Shown here: in pieces, positions 39,458 through 50,140 of the stretch
How the letters are laid out: each line of letters begins with the position of its first letter
How positions within the stretch are numbered: the first letter of the stretch is position 1
Assembly: GCF_002095385.1 (NCBI RefSeq)
Contig: NZ_MIPP01000021.1
Coordinates: 1-64,000 of the forward strand
Direction of reading: 5' to 3'
From: Pantoea eucrina
GTDB lineage: Bacteria; Pseudomonadota; Gammaproteobacteria; Enterobacterales; Enterobacteriaceae
Length of the DNA stretch: 64,000 nucleotides
Made by a program: the position numbers and the translations under genes
The notes under the pieces: model-generated
The model's database searches: none
The model's input: the letters and a program-made list of their open reading frames with translations, nothing else
Told to the model about the DNA's origin: nothing

Positions 39458-40414
39458 ATGAGCGAGAAAATTCCTGTCGGCATCAGTGCCTGCCTGCTCG
39501 GGGATAGCGTCCGATTTGATGGCGGCCACAAGCGTTTTGCCTTTGCAACGGACGAACTCGCGCAATTTGTGCGCTATGAGCCCGTCTGTCCTGAAATGGC
39601 TATCGGCCTGCCCACACCGCGTCCGGCATTGAGGCTGGTGAAGCAGGGCGACGATCAGATCCATATCTGTTTCAGCAAAGATGACAATCAGGAAGTCACC
39701 AGCGAAATGCGCAGCTGGTCAGCGGAGCGCGTCAAATCGCTGCACCATCTTTGCGGCTATATTCTCTGCGCCAAATCACCCAGCTGCGGTCTGGAGCGGG
39801 TGCGCGTTTACGATCCTGCCACAAACAATAATCGCAAATCGGGCATCGGCATCTTTACCTCTTTTTTACAGCAGGAGATGCCCTGGCTGCCGCTGGAAGA
39901 GGATGGCCGCCTGCACGATCCGGTTCTGCGCGAAAACTTCACCGGGCGCGTATTTGCGCTGCATGAGTTCAACGAAATGTGGCGCAGCGGACTGACGCGG
40001 CACAAACTGATCGCCTTTCACAGCCGGTACAAACTGCTGCTGCTGTCGCACGCGCAGGATGCCTATCGCGAACTGGGACGCTTTGTGGCCGCTATGGATA
40101 AATGGGCGTCGCTGGAAGAGTATGCGTTTGAGTACCGTAACCGGCTGATGCAGCTAATGTCGCATCGCGCATCGCGCCGCAATCACACTAATGTGCTGAT
40201 GCATGTACAGGGCTATTTCCGGCCAAAACTCAGCTCTCCTCAGCGTCAGGAACTGGCGCAGCTGATCGATCGCTATCGCTGTGGCGTTCAGCCGCTGCTG
40301 GCCCCTATTACTATGCTGAAACACTACATGGCTGAGTATCCGCATCCCTGGCTGGCGCAGCAGCGCTATTTCGATCCCTACCCGGAAGCACTGCGCCTGC
40401 GTTACGGACAATAA
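39458..40414 (+). CDS. ybgA: YbgA family protein, DUF523 plus DUF1722 domains
   Basis: The 318-residue protein joins an N-terminal DUF523 domain (about 5-150) to a C-terminal DUF1722 domain (about 190-318). E. coli YbgA has only the second (169 residues). DUF523 members include TudS thiouracil desulfidases that hold a [4Fe-4S] cluster with three cysteines; here candidates are ISACLLG, VCPEMAIG and CAKSPSCG. DUF1722 shows HKLIAFHSRYKLLLLSH and LMHVQGYF. It precedes phrB by 12 bases, so a role in light or nucleobase damage is an attractive inference, not shown. Confidence 0.92.
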   Translation: MSEKIPVGISACLLGDSVRFDGGHKRFAFATDELAQFVRYEPVCPEMAIGLPTPRPALRLVKQGDDQIHICFSKDDNQEVTSEMRSWSAERVKSLHHLCGYILCAKSPSCGLERVRVYDPATNNNRKSGIGIFTSFLQQEMPWLPLEEDGRLHDPVLRENFTGRVFALHEFNEMWRSGLTRHKLIAFHSRYKLLLLSHAQDAYRELGRFVAAMDKWASLEEYAFEYRNRLMQLMSHRASRRNHTNVLMHVQGYFRPKLSSPQRQELAQLIDRYRCGVQPLLAPITMLKHYMAEYPHPWLAQQRYFDPYPEALRLRYGQ

Positions 40415-40426
40415 GGACAAGGCCCC

Positions 40427-41854
40427 ATGACCACACACCTGCTCTGGCTGCGCAACGATCTGCGTATTAACGATAACAGCGCGCTGGCGGCAGCGTGTCA
40501 TGATAAAAAGGCTGACGTCATGGCGCTGTTTATCGCCACGCCGAAACAGTGGCGGCAGCATAGCATGTCAGCAAAACAGGCGACCTTTATTCATCAGAAC
40601 CTGTGTGAGCTGCAGCAGGCGCTGGCGGAACGCGGCATTCCGCTGCATTTTCATCAGTGCGATGATTTTGCTGCTTCGGTTAATTACCTGAGCGACTTCT
40701 GCAAAACGCATCGGGTGGATGCGCTGTTTTACAACTATCAGTATGAAATTAACGAGCGCGAGCGCGACGCTGCCGTCGAAAAACAGCTGGATGAGCAGGG
40801 TATTACCTGTCAGGGATTTGATGACAGCCTGCTGCTGCCGCCGGGCAGCGTGCAGACCGGCAATAATACGACGTTCAAAGTCTTCACGCCGTTCAGCAAA
40901 GCGTTTGTAAAACGGCTGCAGCAGGGGATGCCGGAGTGCCATAACGCTCCTGCCGCGCGCGGTGATGCGCCGCTGAACAGCCTGAAAAAGATCCCCGCAT
41001 TTGATTATCCGACTGAAAAACCCGATGAAAAGCTGTTTCCGGCCGGCGAACAGGCGGCGTTAAAACGCCTGCGCGCCTTCGCCAGACAGCCGGTAGTGGA
41101 TTATCCCTTAGAGCGCGATACACCTGCCAGCGACGGGACCAGCCAGCTGTCAGCCTATCTCTCAACCGGCGTACTCTCACCCCGGCAGTGTCTGCATCGG
41201 ATTGTGAAAGAGCATGCTGATGCGCTGAAAGGAGGAAAAGCCTTTACCTGGATCAGTGAGCTGATCTGGCGGGAATTCTATCGCCATCTGATCGTGGCCT
41301 ATCCGGCGCTCTGTAAACATCAGCCGTTTATCGACTGGACCCATCACGTCAGCTGGCAGAAAGACAGCGCCCATTTTGACGCCTGGAAAGCGGGCAAAAC
41401 CGGCTATCCCATCGTTGATGCAGGTATGCGCCAGATGAACAGCATTGGCTGGATGCACAACCGGCTGCGCATGATCACCGCCAGCTTTCTGGTAAAAGAT
41501 CTGCTTATCGACTGGCGGCAGGGCGAGCGCTACTTTATGGAACAGCTGATTGACGGTGATTTCGCTGCTAACAACGGCGGCTGGCAGTGGGCAGCCTCTA
41601 CCGGCACCGATCCCGTTCCCTATTTCCGTATCTTCAACCCGACAACCCAGGGTGAACGGTTCGATAAGCAGGGCGCATTTATCCGGCAGTGGCTGCCGGA
41701 GCTGAAAGATGTGCCCGACAGCGATATTCATCAGCCGCACGTCTGGGCGAAGAAAAATAACAAGAAACTCGATTATCCCCTGCCAATCGTGGAACATAAG
41801 GCGGCACGCAAAAAGACATTAGACGCCTTTGAACGCGCACGCGGCGCGGCCTGA
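40427..41854 (+). CDS. phrB: Deoxyribodipyrimidine (CPD) photolyase
   Basis: PhrB splits cyclobutane pyrimidine dimers with blue light, using FADH- and an antenna folate. The 475 residues (E. coli 472) have the N-terminal antenna domain (THLLWLRNDLRINDNSAL) and the FAD domain with WISELIWREFYRHL, GYPIVDAGMRQM, and DGDFAANNGGWQWAASTGTDP, which carries the electron-transfer Trp and FAD contacts. It sits with ybgA and ybgI in one run of genes. Confidence 0.98.
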   Translation: MTTHLLWLRNDLRINDNSALAAACHDKKADVMALFIATPKQWRQHSMSAKQATFIHQNLCELQQALAERGIPLHFHQCDDFAASVNYLSDFCKTHRVDALFYNYQYEINERERDAAVEKQLDEQGITCQGFDDSLLLPPGSVQTGNNTTFKVFTPFSKAFVKRLQQGMPECHNAPAARGDAPLNSLKKIPAFDYPTEKPDEKLFPAGEQAALKRLRAFARQPVVDYPLERDTPASDGTSQLSAYLSTGVLSPRQCLHRIVKEHADALKGGKAFTWISELIWREFYRHLIVAYPALCKHQPFIDWTHHVSWQKDSAHFDAWKAGKTGYPIVDAGMRQMNSIGWMHNRLRMITASFLVKDLLIDWRQGERYFMEQLIDGDFAANNGGWQWAASTGTDPVPYFRIFNPTTQGERFDKQGAFIRQWLPELKDVPDSDIHQPHVWAKKNNKKLDYPLPIVEHKAARKKTLDAFERARGAA

Positions 41855-41872
41855 GGCGATGACGGAGCCTTT

Positions 41873-42616
41873 ATGAATAACATTGAGCTGGAAAAGATCG
41901 TTAACCAGCAGCTAAACAGCAGCGCGTTTAGCGACTATGCACCTAACGGACTGCAGGTTGAGGGACGCAGTGAAGTCAGAAGAGTGGTTACCGGCGTTAC
42001 GGCCTGCCAGGCGCTGCTGGATGAAGCGGTAAAGCGGAATGCCGATGCCGTTCTGGTACACCACGGCTATTTCTGGAAAAACGAAGCCCCGGCAATAAAA
42101 GGCATGAAACGACAGCGTCTGCGCACGCTGCTGGCTAACGATATTAATCTCTATGGCTGGCATCTGCCGCTGGATGCGCATCCGCAGCTGGGGAATAACG
42201 CGCAGCTGGCGCGCCTGTTTGATATCGACGTCAGGGGTGAAATCGAGCCGCTGCTGCCCTGGGGTGAGCTGCGCACGCCGCTCAGCGGCAGCGACCTGGC
42301 AGAAAAAATCGCGCAGCGTCTGGGACGCACGCCGCTGCACTGCGGTGATAACGCACCCGCGCTGATCAAACGCGTGGCCTGGTGCAGCGGCGGTGGTCAG
42401 GGCTTTATCGACAACGCGGCCGCGGCCGGCGTTGACGCCTTTATTACGGGCGAAGTCTCTGAGCAGACCATTCACAGCGCGCGCGAACAGGGGCTGCACT
42501 TTTTCGCCGCGGGCCATCACGCGACCGAGCGCGACGGTATCAAAGCGCTGGGTGAGTGGCTGGCGCAGCATTACCACCTCGATGTTACCTTTATCGATAT
42601 CGACAATCCTGCCTGA
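41873..42616 (+). CDS. ybgI: YbgI, NIF3-family dinuclear-metal protein
   Basis: The 247 residues match E. coli YbgI in length. NIF3 metal residues are visible in VHHGYFWK and, late in the protein, FFAAGHHATERDGIKAL; SDYAPNGLQVEG opens the family fold. The structure is a toroidal hexamer with two metals per subunit. A GTP cyclohydrolase-like activity is named in databases but the real substrate is unsettled. Confidence 0.95.
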   Translation: MNNIELEKIVNQQLNSSAFSDYAPNGLQVEGRSEVRRVVTGVTACQALLDEAVKRNADAVLVHHGYFWKNEAPAIKGMKRQRLRTLLANDINLYGWHLPLDAHPQLGNNAQLARLFDIDVRGEIEPLLPWGELRTPLSGSDLAEKIAQRLGRTPLHCGDNAPALIKRVAWCSGGGQGFIDNAAAAGVDAFITGEVSEQTIHSAREQGLHFFAAGHHATERDGIKALGEWLAQHYHLDVTFIDIDNPA

Positions 42617-42655
42617 TTTTTCTCTCTCTGCGTCCGCTCGCCGGGCGCAAACTGG

Positions 42656-42684
42656 TTGACACATCTCCGCCACTTTTGCATAAC
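42656..42684 (+). promoter_or_regulatory. sigma-70 promoter for the pxp operon
   Basis: TTGACA (42656-42661), 17 bases, CATAAC (42679-42684). A perfect -35 with a 4-of-6 -10 lies about 85 bases before the pxpB start, separating pxpBCA from ybgI. Confidence 0.6.
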
Positions 42685-42770
42685 CTATTGAACCTGAGCA
42701 GCTATGTGAAAGGTTTATCGTGCCGCAGCACGTCTGCCGGCGCGCGTTATTCACGATCGGGAGGTGGGTT

Positions 42771-43430
42771 TTGCAACAGGCACGTTGTTATTTACTGGGA
42801 GAGCGGGCGGTTGTACTGGAACTGGCGCCGCCGGTTTCGCTCGCCAGTCAGCAGCGCATCTGGGGATTATGTGAACGACTGCAGCAGGATGAGCAGGTGC
42901 AGGAGGTGATCCCCGGTATGAACAACCTCACGCTGATACTGCGCGAGTCACAAATTGATGCGCAGGACGCCATTGAGCGTCTGCAGCGCTGGTGGGAAGA
43001 GGGTGAAGAGCAGCTGCAGAATAATCCCCGGCTGATTGAGATCCCGGTGGTGTATGGTGGCAGTGCCGGACCCGATCTGTCAGAAGTGGCAGATCGCGCC
43101 GGGCTGACGCCGCCGCAGGTGGTAGAGCTGCACAGCAGCGCAGACTACATTGTCTATTTTCTTGGCTTCCAGCCTGGTTTCCCCTATCTGGGCGGCCTGG
43201 ATACGCGACTGCATACGCCGCGTCGCGCCGAGCCGCGCGTGGCCGTCCCGGCTGGTTCAGTGGGGATTGGCGGCAGTCAGACCGGTATCTATCCGCTGGC
43301 TGCCCCCGGCGGCTGGCAGCTGATTGGCCATACGCCACTCAGCCTGTTTGATCCGCTTAAGCAGCCGCCCACGCTGATGCGCCCCGGCGATCGCGTTCGG
43401 TTTATGCCGCAGAAGGAGGGCATATGCTGA
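42771..43430 (+). CDS. pxpB: 5-oxoprolinase subunit PxpB
   Basis: PxpB with PxpC and PxpA hydrolyses 5-oxoproline to glutamate at the cost of ATP. TTG at 42771, after CGGGAGGTGGG, gives 219 residues beginning (M)[12 protein letters not shown], colinear with E. coli PxpB (218). An upstream ATG at 42720 would add 17 unmatched residues. Motifs: [37 protein letters not shown]. pxpC overlaps its end by 7 bases. Confidence 0.95.
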   Translation: MQQARCYLLGERAVVLELAPPVSLASQQRIWGLCERLQQDEQVQEVIPGMNNLTLILRESQIDAQDAIERLQRWWEEGEEQLQNNPRLIEIPVVYGGSAGPDLSEVADRAGLTPPQVVELHSSADYIVYFLGFQPGFPYLGGLDTRLHTPRRAEPRVAVPAGSVGIGGSQTGIYPLAAPGGWQLIGHTPLSLFDPLKQPPTLMRPGDRVRFMPQKEGIC

Positions 43431-44356
43431 ATATTTTACGCGCCGGGTTAATGACCTCGGTACAGGATCGCGGGCGGCACGGCTGGCGTCAGCTGGGCGT
43501 CAGCCTGAGCGGTGCGCTGGATGAGCCCTCCATGCGTACCGCAAATATGCTGGTGGGTAACAGCGAGAACAGCGCGGTACTGGAGATTGTGCTGGGTCAG
43601 TTCAGGGCGGAGTTTCAGCGCGACGGCTGGTTTGCGCTGACGGGAGCCGCCTGTAACGCTGAGCTGGATGGCAAGCCGGTCTGGACCGGATGGCGCCTGC
43701 CGGTGCGGCGTGGTCAGGTTCTTACGCTATCCATGCCAACCAGCGGCATGCGCAGTTATCTGGCGGTAAACGGCGGGTTTGCGGTAGCAGAAATGCTGGG
43801 CTCGCACAGCACCGATCTGAAAGCTGCATTTGGCGGCTGGCAGGGCCGCAGGCTGCAGGATGGCGATCGTCTGCCGCTGGGCGAGCCAACCCGCCGCTTC
43901 AGCCAGCCGGCGGGTGTGCGCCAGCTGCTGTGGGGGAACCGCATTCGTGCGCTGCCGGGTCCGGAATATAGCGAATTTACCCAGGAGGCGCAGGAGGCAT
44001 TCTGGCGTAACCCGTGGAAACTGAGCCCGCAGAGTAACCGCATGGGATATCGCCTGCAGGGCGACAGCCTGCAGCGGACCGCCACGCGCGATCTGCTCTC
44101 ACATGGTCTGGTGCCTGGCGTGGTACAGGTGCCGCCAAACGGCCAGCCTATTGTGCTGATGGCGGATGCACAGACCACCGGCGGCTATCCGCGGATCGCC
44201 TGCATCATCGAGGCGGATATTTATCAGCTGGCGCAAATCCGGCTCGGCGAACCGATTCACTTTATTCCGTGTACGCTGGAGGAGGCGCTGCTGGCGAAAC
44301 AGCAGCAGCAGCGCGCGCTGGATCAGATAGCCTGGGGGCTTACGCATGAAAATTGA
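43424..44356 (+). CDS. pxpC: 5-oxoprolinase subunit PxpC
   Basis: PxpC is the larger allophanate-hydrolase-like (AHS2) subunit. The 310 residues (E. coli 310) show [43 protein letters not shown] and [18 protein letters not shown]. It overlaps pxpB by 7 bases and pxpA by 11 bases, so the three subunits are translationally linked. Confidence 0.97.
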   Translation: MLNILRAGLMTSVQDRGRHGWRQLGVSLSGALDEPSMRTANMLVGNSENSAVLEIVLGQFRAEFQRDGWFALTGAACNAELDGKPVWTGWRLPVRRGQVLTLSMPTSGMRSYLAVNGGFAVAEMLGSHSTDLKAAFGGWQGRRLQDGDRLPLGEPTRRFSQPAGVRQLLWGNRIRALPGPEYSEFTQEAQEAFWRNPWKLSPQSNRMGYRLQGDSLQRTATRDLLSHGLVPGVVQVPPNGQPIVLMADAQTTGGYPRIACIIEADIYQLAQIRLGEPIHFIPCTLEEALLAKQQQQRALDQIAWGLTHEN

Positions 44357-45083
44357 TCTGAATGCCGATCTCGGCGAAGGCAGCAGCAGCGATCGGGAAC
44401 TGCTGACGCTGGTAAGCTCTGCCAATATCGCCTGCGGTTTTCACGCCGGTGATGCGCAGACTATGCTGCAATCGGTGCGCTGGGCCAATGCGTCAGGGGT
44501 GGCGATTGGCGCTCATCCCGGCTTTCCCGACCGCGAGAACTTCGGCCGCACGGCGATGCAGCTGCCGCCGGAAACAGTCTATGCCCAGATGATCTATCAG
44601 ATTGGCGCGCTGAAAAGCATGACGGAAAGTGAAGGCGCGCGGCTGTTTCACGTTAAGCCGCACGGCATGCTCTATAACCAGGCCGCCGCCGATCCGCAGC
44701 TCGCTGACGCGATTGCCCGGGCAGTACGGGCGGTGGATGCTCAGCTTATTCTGGTTGGCCTGGCGGGCAGCGAGCTGATTGCGGCAGGTGCCCGGTATGG
44801 CCTGCGCACCCGCGAAGAGGTGTTTGCCGATCGCGGCTATCTGGCGAGCGGGGCGCTGGTGCCGCGCAGCCAGCCAGGCGCGCTGATTGAGGATGCCGGC
44901 CAGGCGCTGGCGCAGACGCTGGCTATGGTAAAGCAGCAGCAGGTGCAAAGCGTGAGCGGTGAGTGGGTCGCCGTCAACGCGGAGACGGTCTGCCTGCACG
45001 GTGATGGCGCACACGCGCTGCAGTTTGCCCGTACGCTGCGTGCCGCGTTTGCTGCTGAGCAGATTGCCGTCAGCAGCGCATAA
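44346..45083 (+). CDS. pxpA: 5-oxoprolinase subunit PxpA
   Basis: PxpA is a LamB/YcsF-fold subunit thought to open the lactam ring. The 245 residues (E. coli 244) include [39 protein letters not shown] and [10 protein letters not shown]. It completes pxpBCA; a strong terminator follows before the two membrane-protein genes. Confidence 0.97.
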   Translation: MKIDLNADLGEGSSSDRELLTLVSSANIACGFHAGDAQTMLQSVRWANASGVAIGAHPGFPDRENFGRTAMQLPPETVYAQMIYQIGALKSMTESEGARLFHVKPHGMLYNQAAADPQLADAIARAVRAVDAQLILVGLAGSELIAAGARYGLRTREEVFADRGYLASGALVPRSQPGALIEDAGQALAQTLAMVKQQQVQSVSGEWVAVNAETVCLHGDGAHALQFARTLRAAFAAEQIAVSSA

Positions 45084-45095
45084 CGTCCCTTTTTC

Positions 45096-45123
45096 GCCCG
45101 GCCTGCTACGGCCGGGCTTTTTT
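45096..45123 (+). terminator. terminator between pxpA and the DUF969 gene
   Basis: GCCCGGCC-TGCTAC-GGCCGGGC followed by TTTTTT. Only 19 bases separate the T-run from the next start codon, so the downstream genes must rely on read-through or on a promoter inside pxpA. Confidence 0.92.
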
Positions 45124-45142
45124 GTTTTCAGTGAGGAAAATC

Positions 45143-45871
45143 ATGGAAAACGTTGTCAACCTCTGGCCCCTGCTGGGGATCCTGGCCATCATTATTGGCT
45201 TTTTATTACGCTTTAATCCGGTGCTGGTGGTGATCGTCGCGGGCTTTGTTACTGGCCTCGCGGCGCAGATGCCGCTCGGCGACATTCTGGAAAAACTCGG
45301 TTCCGGCTTTCTCAATACGCGCAATCTGCCGCTGATCCTGCTGCTGCCGCTGGCGGTAATCGGATTGCTGGAACGCCACGGGCTGAAAGAGCGTGCCCAG
45401 AGCTGGATTGCGCAGATCAAAACTGCCACCGCCGGCCGTCTGCTTATCGTTTACCTGTTTGTGCGCGAAGCAACCGCTGCGCTGGGACTGACCAGCCTGG
45501 GCGGCCATCCGCAGATGGTGCGTCCGCTGCTGGCACCGATGGCGGAAGGGGCGACGGAAAACCGCTACGGTGAGGTTTCGCCGGAGATACGTCACCGGCT
45601 GCGCGCCATGTCTGCCGCAACGGATAACGTCGGCCTTTTCTTTGGTGAGGATATCTTTGTCGCGTTCGGCGCGATTATCTTTATGCATAACTTTATGCAG
45701 GAATCAGCCGGCATTACCACCGAGCCGCTGCATATTGCGCTGTGGGGCATCCCGACCGCGCTGTGCGCCTTTCTTATCCACTCGGCCCGGCTGGTGCGGC
45801 TGGATCGCCAGCTGTCGCGCGAGCTGGGTGCGCTGAATCAGCAGGCGCTGCACGCCAGGGAGGAGAAGTAA
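45143..45871 (+). CDS. DUF969 membrane protein, putative 5-oxoproline transporter subunit
   Basis: ATG at 45143 after GTGAGGAAAA gives 242 residues with about six membrane helices (LWPLLGILAIIIGFLL near the start). Polar conserved stretches are REATAALGLTSLGGHPQMVRP and SAATDNVGLFFGEDIFVAFGA. DUF969 and DUF979 proteins occur as pairs and are named in databases as 5-oxoproline transporter subunits; that role rests mainly on linkage to pxp and pcp genes. Its stop overlaps the next start (TAATG). Confidence 0.88.
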   Translation: MENVVNLWPLLGILAIIIGFLLRFNPVLVVIVAGFVTGLAAQMPLGDILEKLGSGFLNTRNLPLILLLPLAVIGLLERHGLKERAQSWIAQIKTATAGRLLIVYLFVREATAALGLTSLGGHPQMVRPLLAPMAEGATENRYGEVSPEIRHRLRAMSAATDNVGLFFGEDIFVAFGAIIFMHNFMQESAGITTEPLHIALWGIPTALCAFLIHSARLVRLDRQLSRELGALNQQALHAREEK

Positions 45872-46887
45872 TGTTTCAGCAACAATATCTGATGTGGCTG
45901 GCAGGGGCGATTCTGCTGGTGGTTGCGCTGCTCTCCTGGGGAGACCGCGCCAATCCGCGCCGTCTGACAACCGGTCTCTTCTGGGCGCTCTATGGCCTGA
46001 TTTTTCTGATTGGTGATGGCGCTTATCAGCTGGCAGGGCAGTGGGCCGGCGACGCTGAGCTGGGCCGCCGCTGGCTGCATATTGCCACCGGGGTGGTCGT
46101 GGTTGTAATGGCGCTGATCGCCGGCTGTGGTGGGGTGCGCTTCGGGCGCTATCATCAGCGTACTGATGAAGAGAAACAGGCCAGCGCCAGACGGCTGGGC
46201 AATAAGCTGTTCTTACCCGCCCTGGCGATACCGCTGGTTACGGTGATTGGCGTACTGGCGTTTAATCATATTCCCGGACTGCAGGAGCAGGTGTTTGGCG
46301 CGGGCAACCACGCTACGCTGGTGACGCTGTTTTCAATGATGGTGGGCTGTATTCTGGGCTGGCTGATTGCACTGGCGTTTACGCGGGAAAAGCCGCTGCA
46401 GTCGATGCAGGAGACACGGCGCCTGCTGGATGCGGTAGGCTGGGCGTTTATTCTGCCGCAGATCCTCGCCACGCTGGGGTTGCTGTTTACCAGCGCCGGC
46501 GTCGGCAGCGCGATTTCGCATCTCACTGAACACTATCTGGCGGTGGATAACCGGCTGATTGCGGTGGCGGTCTATGCCGGAGGAATGGCGCTGCTGACGA
46601 TGGTAATGGGCAACGCCTTTGCCGCGTTCCCGATTGTGACGGCCGGCGTCGGCATCCCGATTCTGGTGCTACAGCATGGCGGAAACCCGGCCGTCATGGC
46701 GGCGATCGGCATGTTTTCCGGCTACTGCGGGACGCTGATGACACCGATGGCAGCAAACTTCAACATCGTGCCCGCGCGCCTGCTGGAGCTGCCGGATCGG
46801 AATGCGGTGATCAAGGCTCAGGTTCCTACCGGTGTACTACTCTTGTTAGTGAATATTTTCCTGCTCTACTTCCTGATGTTTTTGTGA
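45871..46887 (+). CDS. DUF979 membrane protein, putative 5-oxoproline transporter subunit
   Basis: The 338 residues start [17 protein letters not shown] and contain nine or ten membrane helices. Conserved features include [34 protein letters not shown] and [19 protein letters not shown]. It overlaps the DUF969 gene by one base and is followed 7 bases later by pcp. The pair probably forms one transporter; substrate assignment is by genome context. Confidence 0.88.
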   Translation: MFQQQYLMWLAGAILLVVALLSWGDRANPRRLTTGLFWALYGLIFLIGDGAYQLAGQWAGDAELGRRWLHIATGVVVVVMALIAGCGGVRFGRYHQRTDEEKQASARRLGNKLFLPALAIPLVTVIGVLAFNHIPGLQEQVFGAGNHATLVTLFSMMVGCILGWLIALAFTREKPLQSMQETRRLLDAVGWAFILPQILATLGLLFTSAGVGSAISHLTEHYLAVDNRLIAVAVYAGGMALLTMVMGNAFAAFPIVTAGVGIPILVLQHGGNPAVMAAIGMFSGYCGTLMTPMAANFNIVPARLLELPDRNAVIKAQVPTGVLLLLVNIFLLYFLMFL

Positions 46888-46894
46888 GGCAGTA

Positions 46895-47542
46895 ATGAAA
46901 ACGGTGTTGTTAACGGCTTTTGAGCCGTTTGGCGGTGAGCGTCTCAATCCTTCCTGGGAGGCGGTGCGCGACTTTGACGGTAAAATGCTGGCTGGCGTGC
47001 GGGTAGTGGTACGCCAGCTGCCGGTGGTGTTTGCAACCTGCGGTGCGGTGCTGACTGACGCGCTGACTACGCTGCAGCCCGATGGCATTCTCTGCGTGGG
47101 GCAGGCGGGCGGTCGCTGCGATATTACGCTGGAGCGGATAGCGATCAATATTCACGATGCGCGTATCCCCGATAACCAGCAGCAGCAGCCGGTGGATGAG
47201 CCGGTCGTAGCGGGAGGCCCGGCGGCCTACTTTGCCACGCTGCCCATTAAAGCGATAGTCGCCTCGCTGCGGGAGGCAGGCATTCCCGCCTCGGTTTCGC
47301 AAACGGCCGGCACCTTTACCTGCAACAGCGTGATGTACTCTCTGCTGCACTGGCTGCACACCCACGGCAGTCCGGCACGCGGCGGATTTATGCACATTCC
47401 CTGGATGCCGCAGCAGGCGGTGAATCATCCTGGCGCGCCGAGCATGTCCGTTAGCAGCGTGACGCAGGCGCTGGAGATCGCCATTCAGGTCATGATGAAC
47501 ACCCATGACGACATCCGTGTTGCGGGTGGCGCAACACACTAA
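46895..47542 (+). CDS. pcp: Pyroglutamyl-peptidase I (pyrrolidone-carboxylate peptidase)
   Basis: Pcp removes N-terminal 5-oxoproline (pyroglutamate) from peptides. The 215 residues have the C15 peptidase catalytic Glu in [15 protein letters not shown], the Cys in [10 protein letters not shown] and the His in [10 protein letters not shown]. No signal peptide, so it acts in the cytosol. It is the last gene of the DUF969-DUF979-pcp set. Its product is the substrate of PxpABC. Confidence 0.97.
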   Translation: MKTVLLTAFEPFGGERLNPSWEAVRDFDGKMLAGVRVVVRQLPVVFATCGAVLTDALTTLQPDGILCVGQAGGRCDITLERIAINIHDARIPDNQQQQPVDEPVVAGGPAAYFATLPIKAIVASLREAGIPASVSQTAGTFTCNSVMYSLLHWLHTHGSPARGGFMHIPWMPQQAVNHPGAPSMSVSSVTQALEIAIQVMMNTHDDIRVAGGATH

Positions 47543-47554
47543 TCAGGAGTCTGT

Positions 47555-48343
47555 ATGCCAGAGGGACCGGAGATCCGCCGGGCGGCGGATCAGCTGGAAG
47601 CCGCTATCGTGGGCAAGCCCCTTACCGATGTGTGGTTTGCTTTTCCATCGCTGAAAACCTATGAGCCCGCCTTGCTGGGCGAAACGGTTAACGCTATTGA
47701 AACGCGCGGTAAAGCGCTGCTGACCCACTTCTCTAATGGCCTGACGCTTTACAGTCACAATCAGCTCTACGGCGTCTGGCGGGTCGTTGCCGCAGGCACG
47801 CAGCCCGCGACCACCCGGCAGCTGCGGGTGCGGCTGGAGAGCGCCGATAAAGCCATTCTGCTTTACAGCGCGTCTGATATTGAACTGCTGAATGCGGACA
47901 CGCTCGGTGCACACCCGTTTCTGCAGCGCGTCGGGCCGGATGTGCTGGATGCCACGCTGACCGTCGCGGAGGTGCGCGAACGCCTGCTTTCGCCGCGGTT
48001 CCGGCGCCGGCAGTTCAGCGGCCTGCTGCTGGATCAGGCTTTTCTGGCCGGGCTGGGTAACTATCTGCGGGTGGAGATCCTGTGGCACGCCGGACTGCGC
48101 GCGCAGCACCGGGCGCAGGATCTGGATGACGCTCAGCTCGACAGGCTCAGTGACGCGCTGCTGGCGATCCCGCGTCTCTCTTACAAAATGCGTGGCAGCA
48201 TGAAGAAGTATCATGAAGAGGCGGCGTTTCGCTTTGAAGTCTTTCACCGGCAGGGCAAAAAGTGCCGGCGCTGCGGTACGCTGATTGAGAAAGGCGTGCT
48301 CTCATCACGTCCTTTTTACTGGTGTCCGGGGTGCCAGCTGTAG
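47555..48343 (+). CDS. nei: Endonuclease VIII (Nei)
   Basis: Nei is a DNA glycosylase/AP lyase for oxidised pyrimidines. The 262 residues (E. coli 263) begin [15 protein letters not shown], where Pro2 is the nucleophile and Glu3 the acid. The middle H2TH domain has [14 protein letters not shown], and the C-terminus has a zinc finger ([16 protein letters not shown]). In E. coli it also follows pxpA. Confidence 0.97.
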   Translation: MPEGPEIRRAADQLEAAIVGKPLTDVWFAFPSLKTYEPALLGETVNAIETRGKALLTHFSNGLTLYSHNQLYGVWRVVAAGTQPATTRQLRVRLESADKAILLYSASDIELLNADTLGAHPFLQRVGPDVLDATLTVAEVRERLLSPRFRRRQFSGLLLDQAFLAGLGNYLRVEILWHAGLRAQHRAQDLDDAQLDRLSDALLAIPRLSYKMRGSMKKYHEEAAFRFEVFHRQGKKCRRCGTLIEKGVLSSRPFYWCPGCQL

Positions 48344-48371
48344 CCAGACGTGGGCAGATTGCGGGCAAAAG

Positions 48372-48399
48372 AAAAGGGCAGAAGAATCTGCCCTTTTTT
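48372..48399. terminator. bidirectional terminator between nei and gltA
   Basis: AAAAGGGCAGA-AGAA-TCTGCCCTTTT with Ts after it on both strands. It sits between the convergent stops of nei and gltA. Confidence 0.93.
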
Positions 48400-48414
48400 A
48401 TGGCGTGACGGCGC

Positions 48415-49698
48415 TTATTTTTTCAGCGCTGACTCAAACGGACGCTCGGTATAACCGGTATAGAGCTGACGCGGACGGGCAATTTTCATGCCTTCATCGT
48501 GCATCTCTTTCCAGTGTGCAATCCAGCCAACGGTACGCGCCATCGCAAAGATTACGGTAAACATTGAAGAAGGGATGCCCATCGCTTTCAGAATGATGCC
48601 GGAGTAGAAATCGACGTTTGGATAGAGTTTACGCTCGATAAAGTAGGGGTCGTTCAGCGCAATGTGTTCCAGCTCCATCGCCACTTCCAGCAGGTCATCT
48701 TTCATACCCAGCTCATTGAGCACTTCATGGCAGGTCTCACGCATCACGGTGGCGCGCGGATCGTAGTTCTTGTAAACGCGGTGACCAAAGCCCATCAGGC
48801 GGAACGAGTCATTCTTATCTTTAGCACGGCGCACAAACTCCGGAATGTGCTCTACGGTGCTGATCTCTTCCAGCATACGCAGGGTAGCTTCGTTGGCGCC
48901 GCCATGTGCCGGCCCCCAGAGTGAAGCGATACCGGCCGCGATACAGGCAAACGGGTTAGCCCCGGATGACCCTGCGGTACGTACGGTAGAGGTGGAGGCG
49001 TTCTGTTCGTGATCGGCGTGCAGGATCAGAATACGATCCATCGCGCGCTCAAGCACCGGATTCACTTTGTACTCTTCACACGGTGTGGCAAACATCATAT
49101 GCAGGAAGTTGCCGGCATAGGAGAGGTCGTTACGCGGATAAACAAAAGGCTGACCGATAGAATATTTGTAACACATGGCTGCCATGGTAGGCATTTTCGA
49201 CAGCAGGCGGAACGCAGCGATTTCGCGATGGCGCTCAATGTTTACATCCAGCGAGTCGTGATAGAACGCGGCCAGCGCACCGGTTACGCCGCACATAACG
49301 GCCATCGGGTGTGAGTCACGACGGAAACCGTGGAACAGACGGGTGATCTGCTCGTGAATCATGGTGTGACGGGTAACGGTCGTGCAGAACTCTTTGAACT
49401 GCTCCTGAGTAGGCGCTTCGCCGTACAGCAGGATATAACAGACTTCCAGATAATTTGAGTGGGTCGCCAGCTGGTCAATCGGGAAACCGCGATGCAGCAG
49501 AATGCCTTCATCACCATCAATAAACGTTATTTTGGATTCACACGACGCGGTAGAGGTAAAGCCGGGGTCAAATGTAAACAGGCCTTGTGAGCCAAGGGCG
49601 CGGACGTCAACAACATCCTGTCCCAGCGTGCCTTGCATCACATCCAGTTCAAGCGTGTTGTTGTCTTGTAGGGTCAGCGTCACTTTTTTATCTGTCAT
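48415..49698 (-). CDS. gltA: Citrate synthase (type II)
   Basis: GltA condenses oxaloacetate and acetyl-CoA. The 427 residues (E. coli 427) have the conserved substrate region [28 protein letters not shown], then [15 protein letters not shown] (His305 region) and VDFYSGII (Asp362). The N-terminal beta domain of type II NADH-sensitive enzymes is present ([19 protein letters not shown]). It is transcribed away from sdhC. Confidence 0.98.
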   Translation of the reverse strand: MTDKKVTLTLQDNNTLELDVMQGTLGQDVVDVRALGSQGLFTFDPGFTSTASCESKITFIDGDEGILLHRGFPIDQLATHSNYLEVCYILLYGEAPTQEQFKEFCTTVTRHTMIHEQITRLFHGFRRDSHPMAVMCGVTGALAAFYHDSLDVNIERHREIAAFRLLSKMPTMAAMCYKYSIGQPFVYPRNDLSYAGNFLHMMFATPCEEYKVNPVLERAMDRILILHADHEQNASTSTVRTAGSSGANPFACIAAGIASLWGPAHGGANEATLRMLEEISTVEHIPEFVRRAKDKNDSFRLMGFGHRVYKNYDPRATVMRETCHEVLNELGMKDDLLEVAMELEHIALNDPYFIERKLYPNVDFYSGIILKAMGIPSSMFTVIFAMARTVGWIAHWKEMHDEGMKIARPRQLYTGYTERPFESALKK

Positions 49699-50087
49699 TT
49701 TTCGTCTCCATAGCGCCTGGGTAAGTAAGGATCTTTAGACACCAGAATAGTTCGCATGTTGCGTAACACCACTCGCTTCAGATTATCACCTGGCAATAAC
49801 CTGCACGTAATGAGGTTACGCAGTACTAAGGCATCCGGGGCAAGGATATTCGGACATGACATGGCGCTCATCGCAGATGTTAAAGATCCTGTCACGACAT
49901 AACTTCTTGGTAACCAATAACCTGACGGTTTATGTTGCTCGTTAGGGCAATGTTACATAACTTGAGCTTAGGGGAAAGTGTATCCCCATAACTTTTGTGC
50001 ATCATAGGGCTTTAGTGCGATTGTTTGTAACTGAAATGTTGATCTATTGTCAAATCAGATAATTAAAAATGTATATTTTGTGAAAAT

Positions 50088-50103
50088 CGTGACCCTGATC
50101 ACT
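50088..50103. promoter_or_regulatory. candidate CRP site upstream of sdhC
   Basis: CGTGA-CCCTGA-TCACT keeps the full GTGA-N6-TCAC core of the CRP consensus. Its centre is about 80 bases before the inferred sdhC start of transcription. Confidence 0.55.
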
Positions 50104-50140
50104 GTTCAGCTTAAATGTGACCAAACAGATTGTAGGGGAA

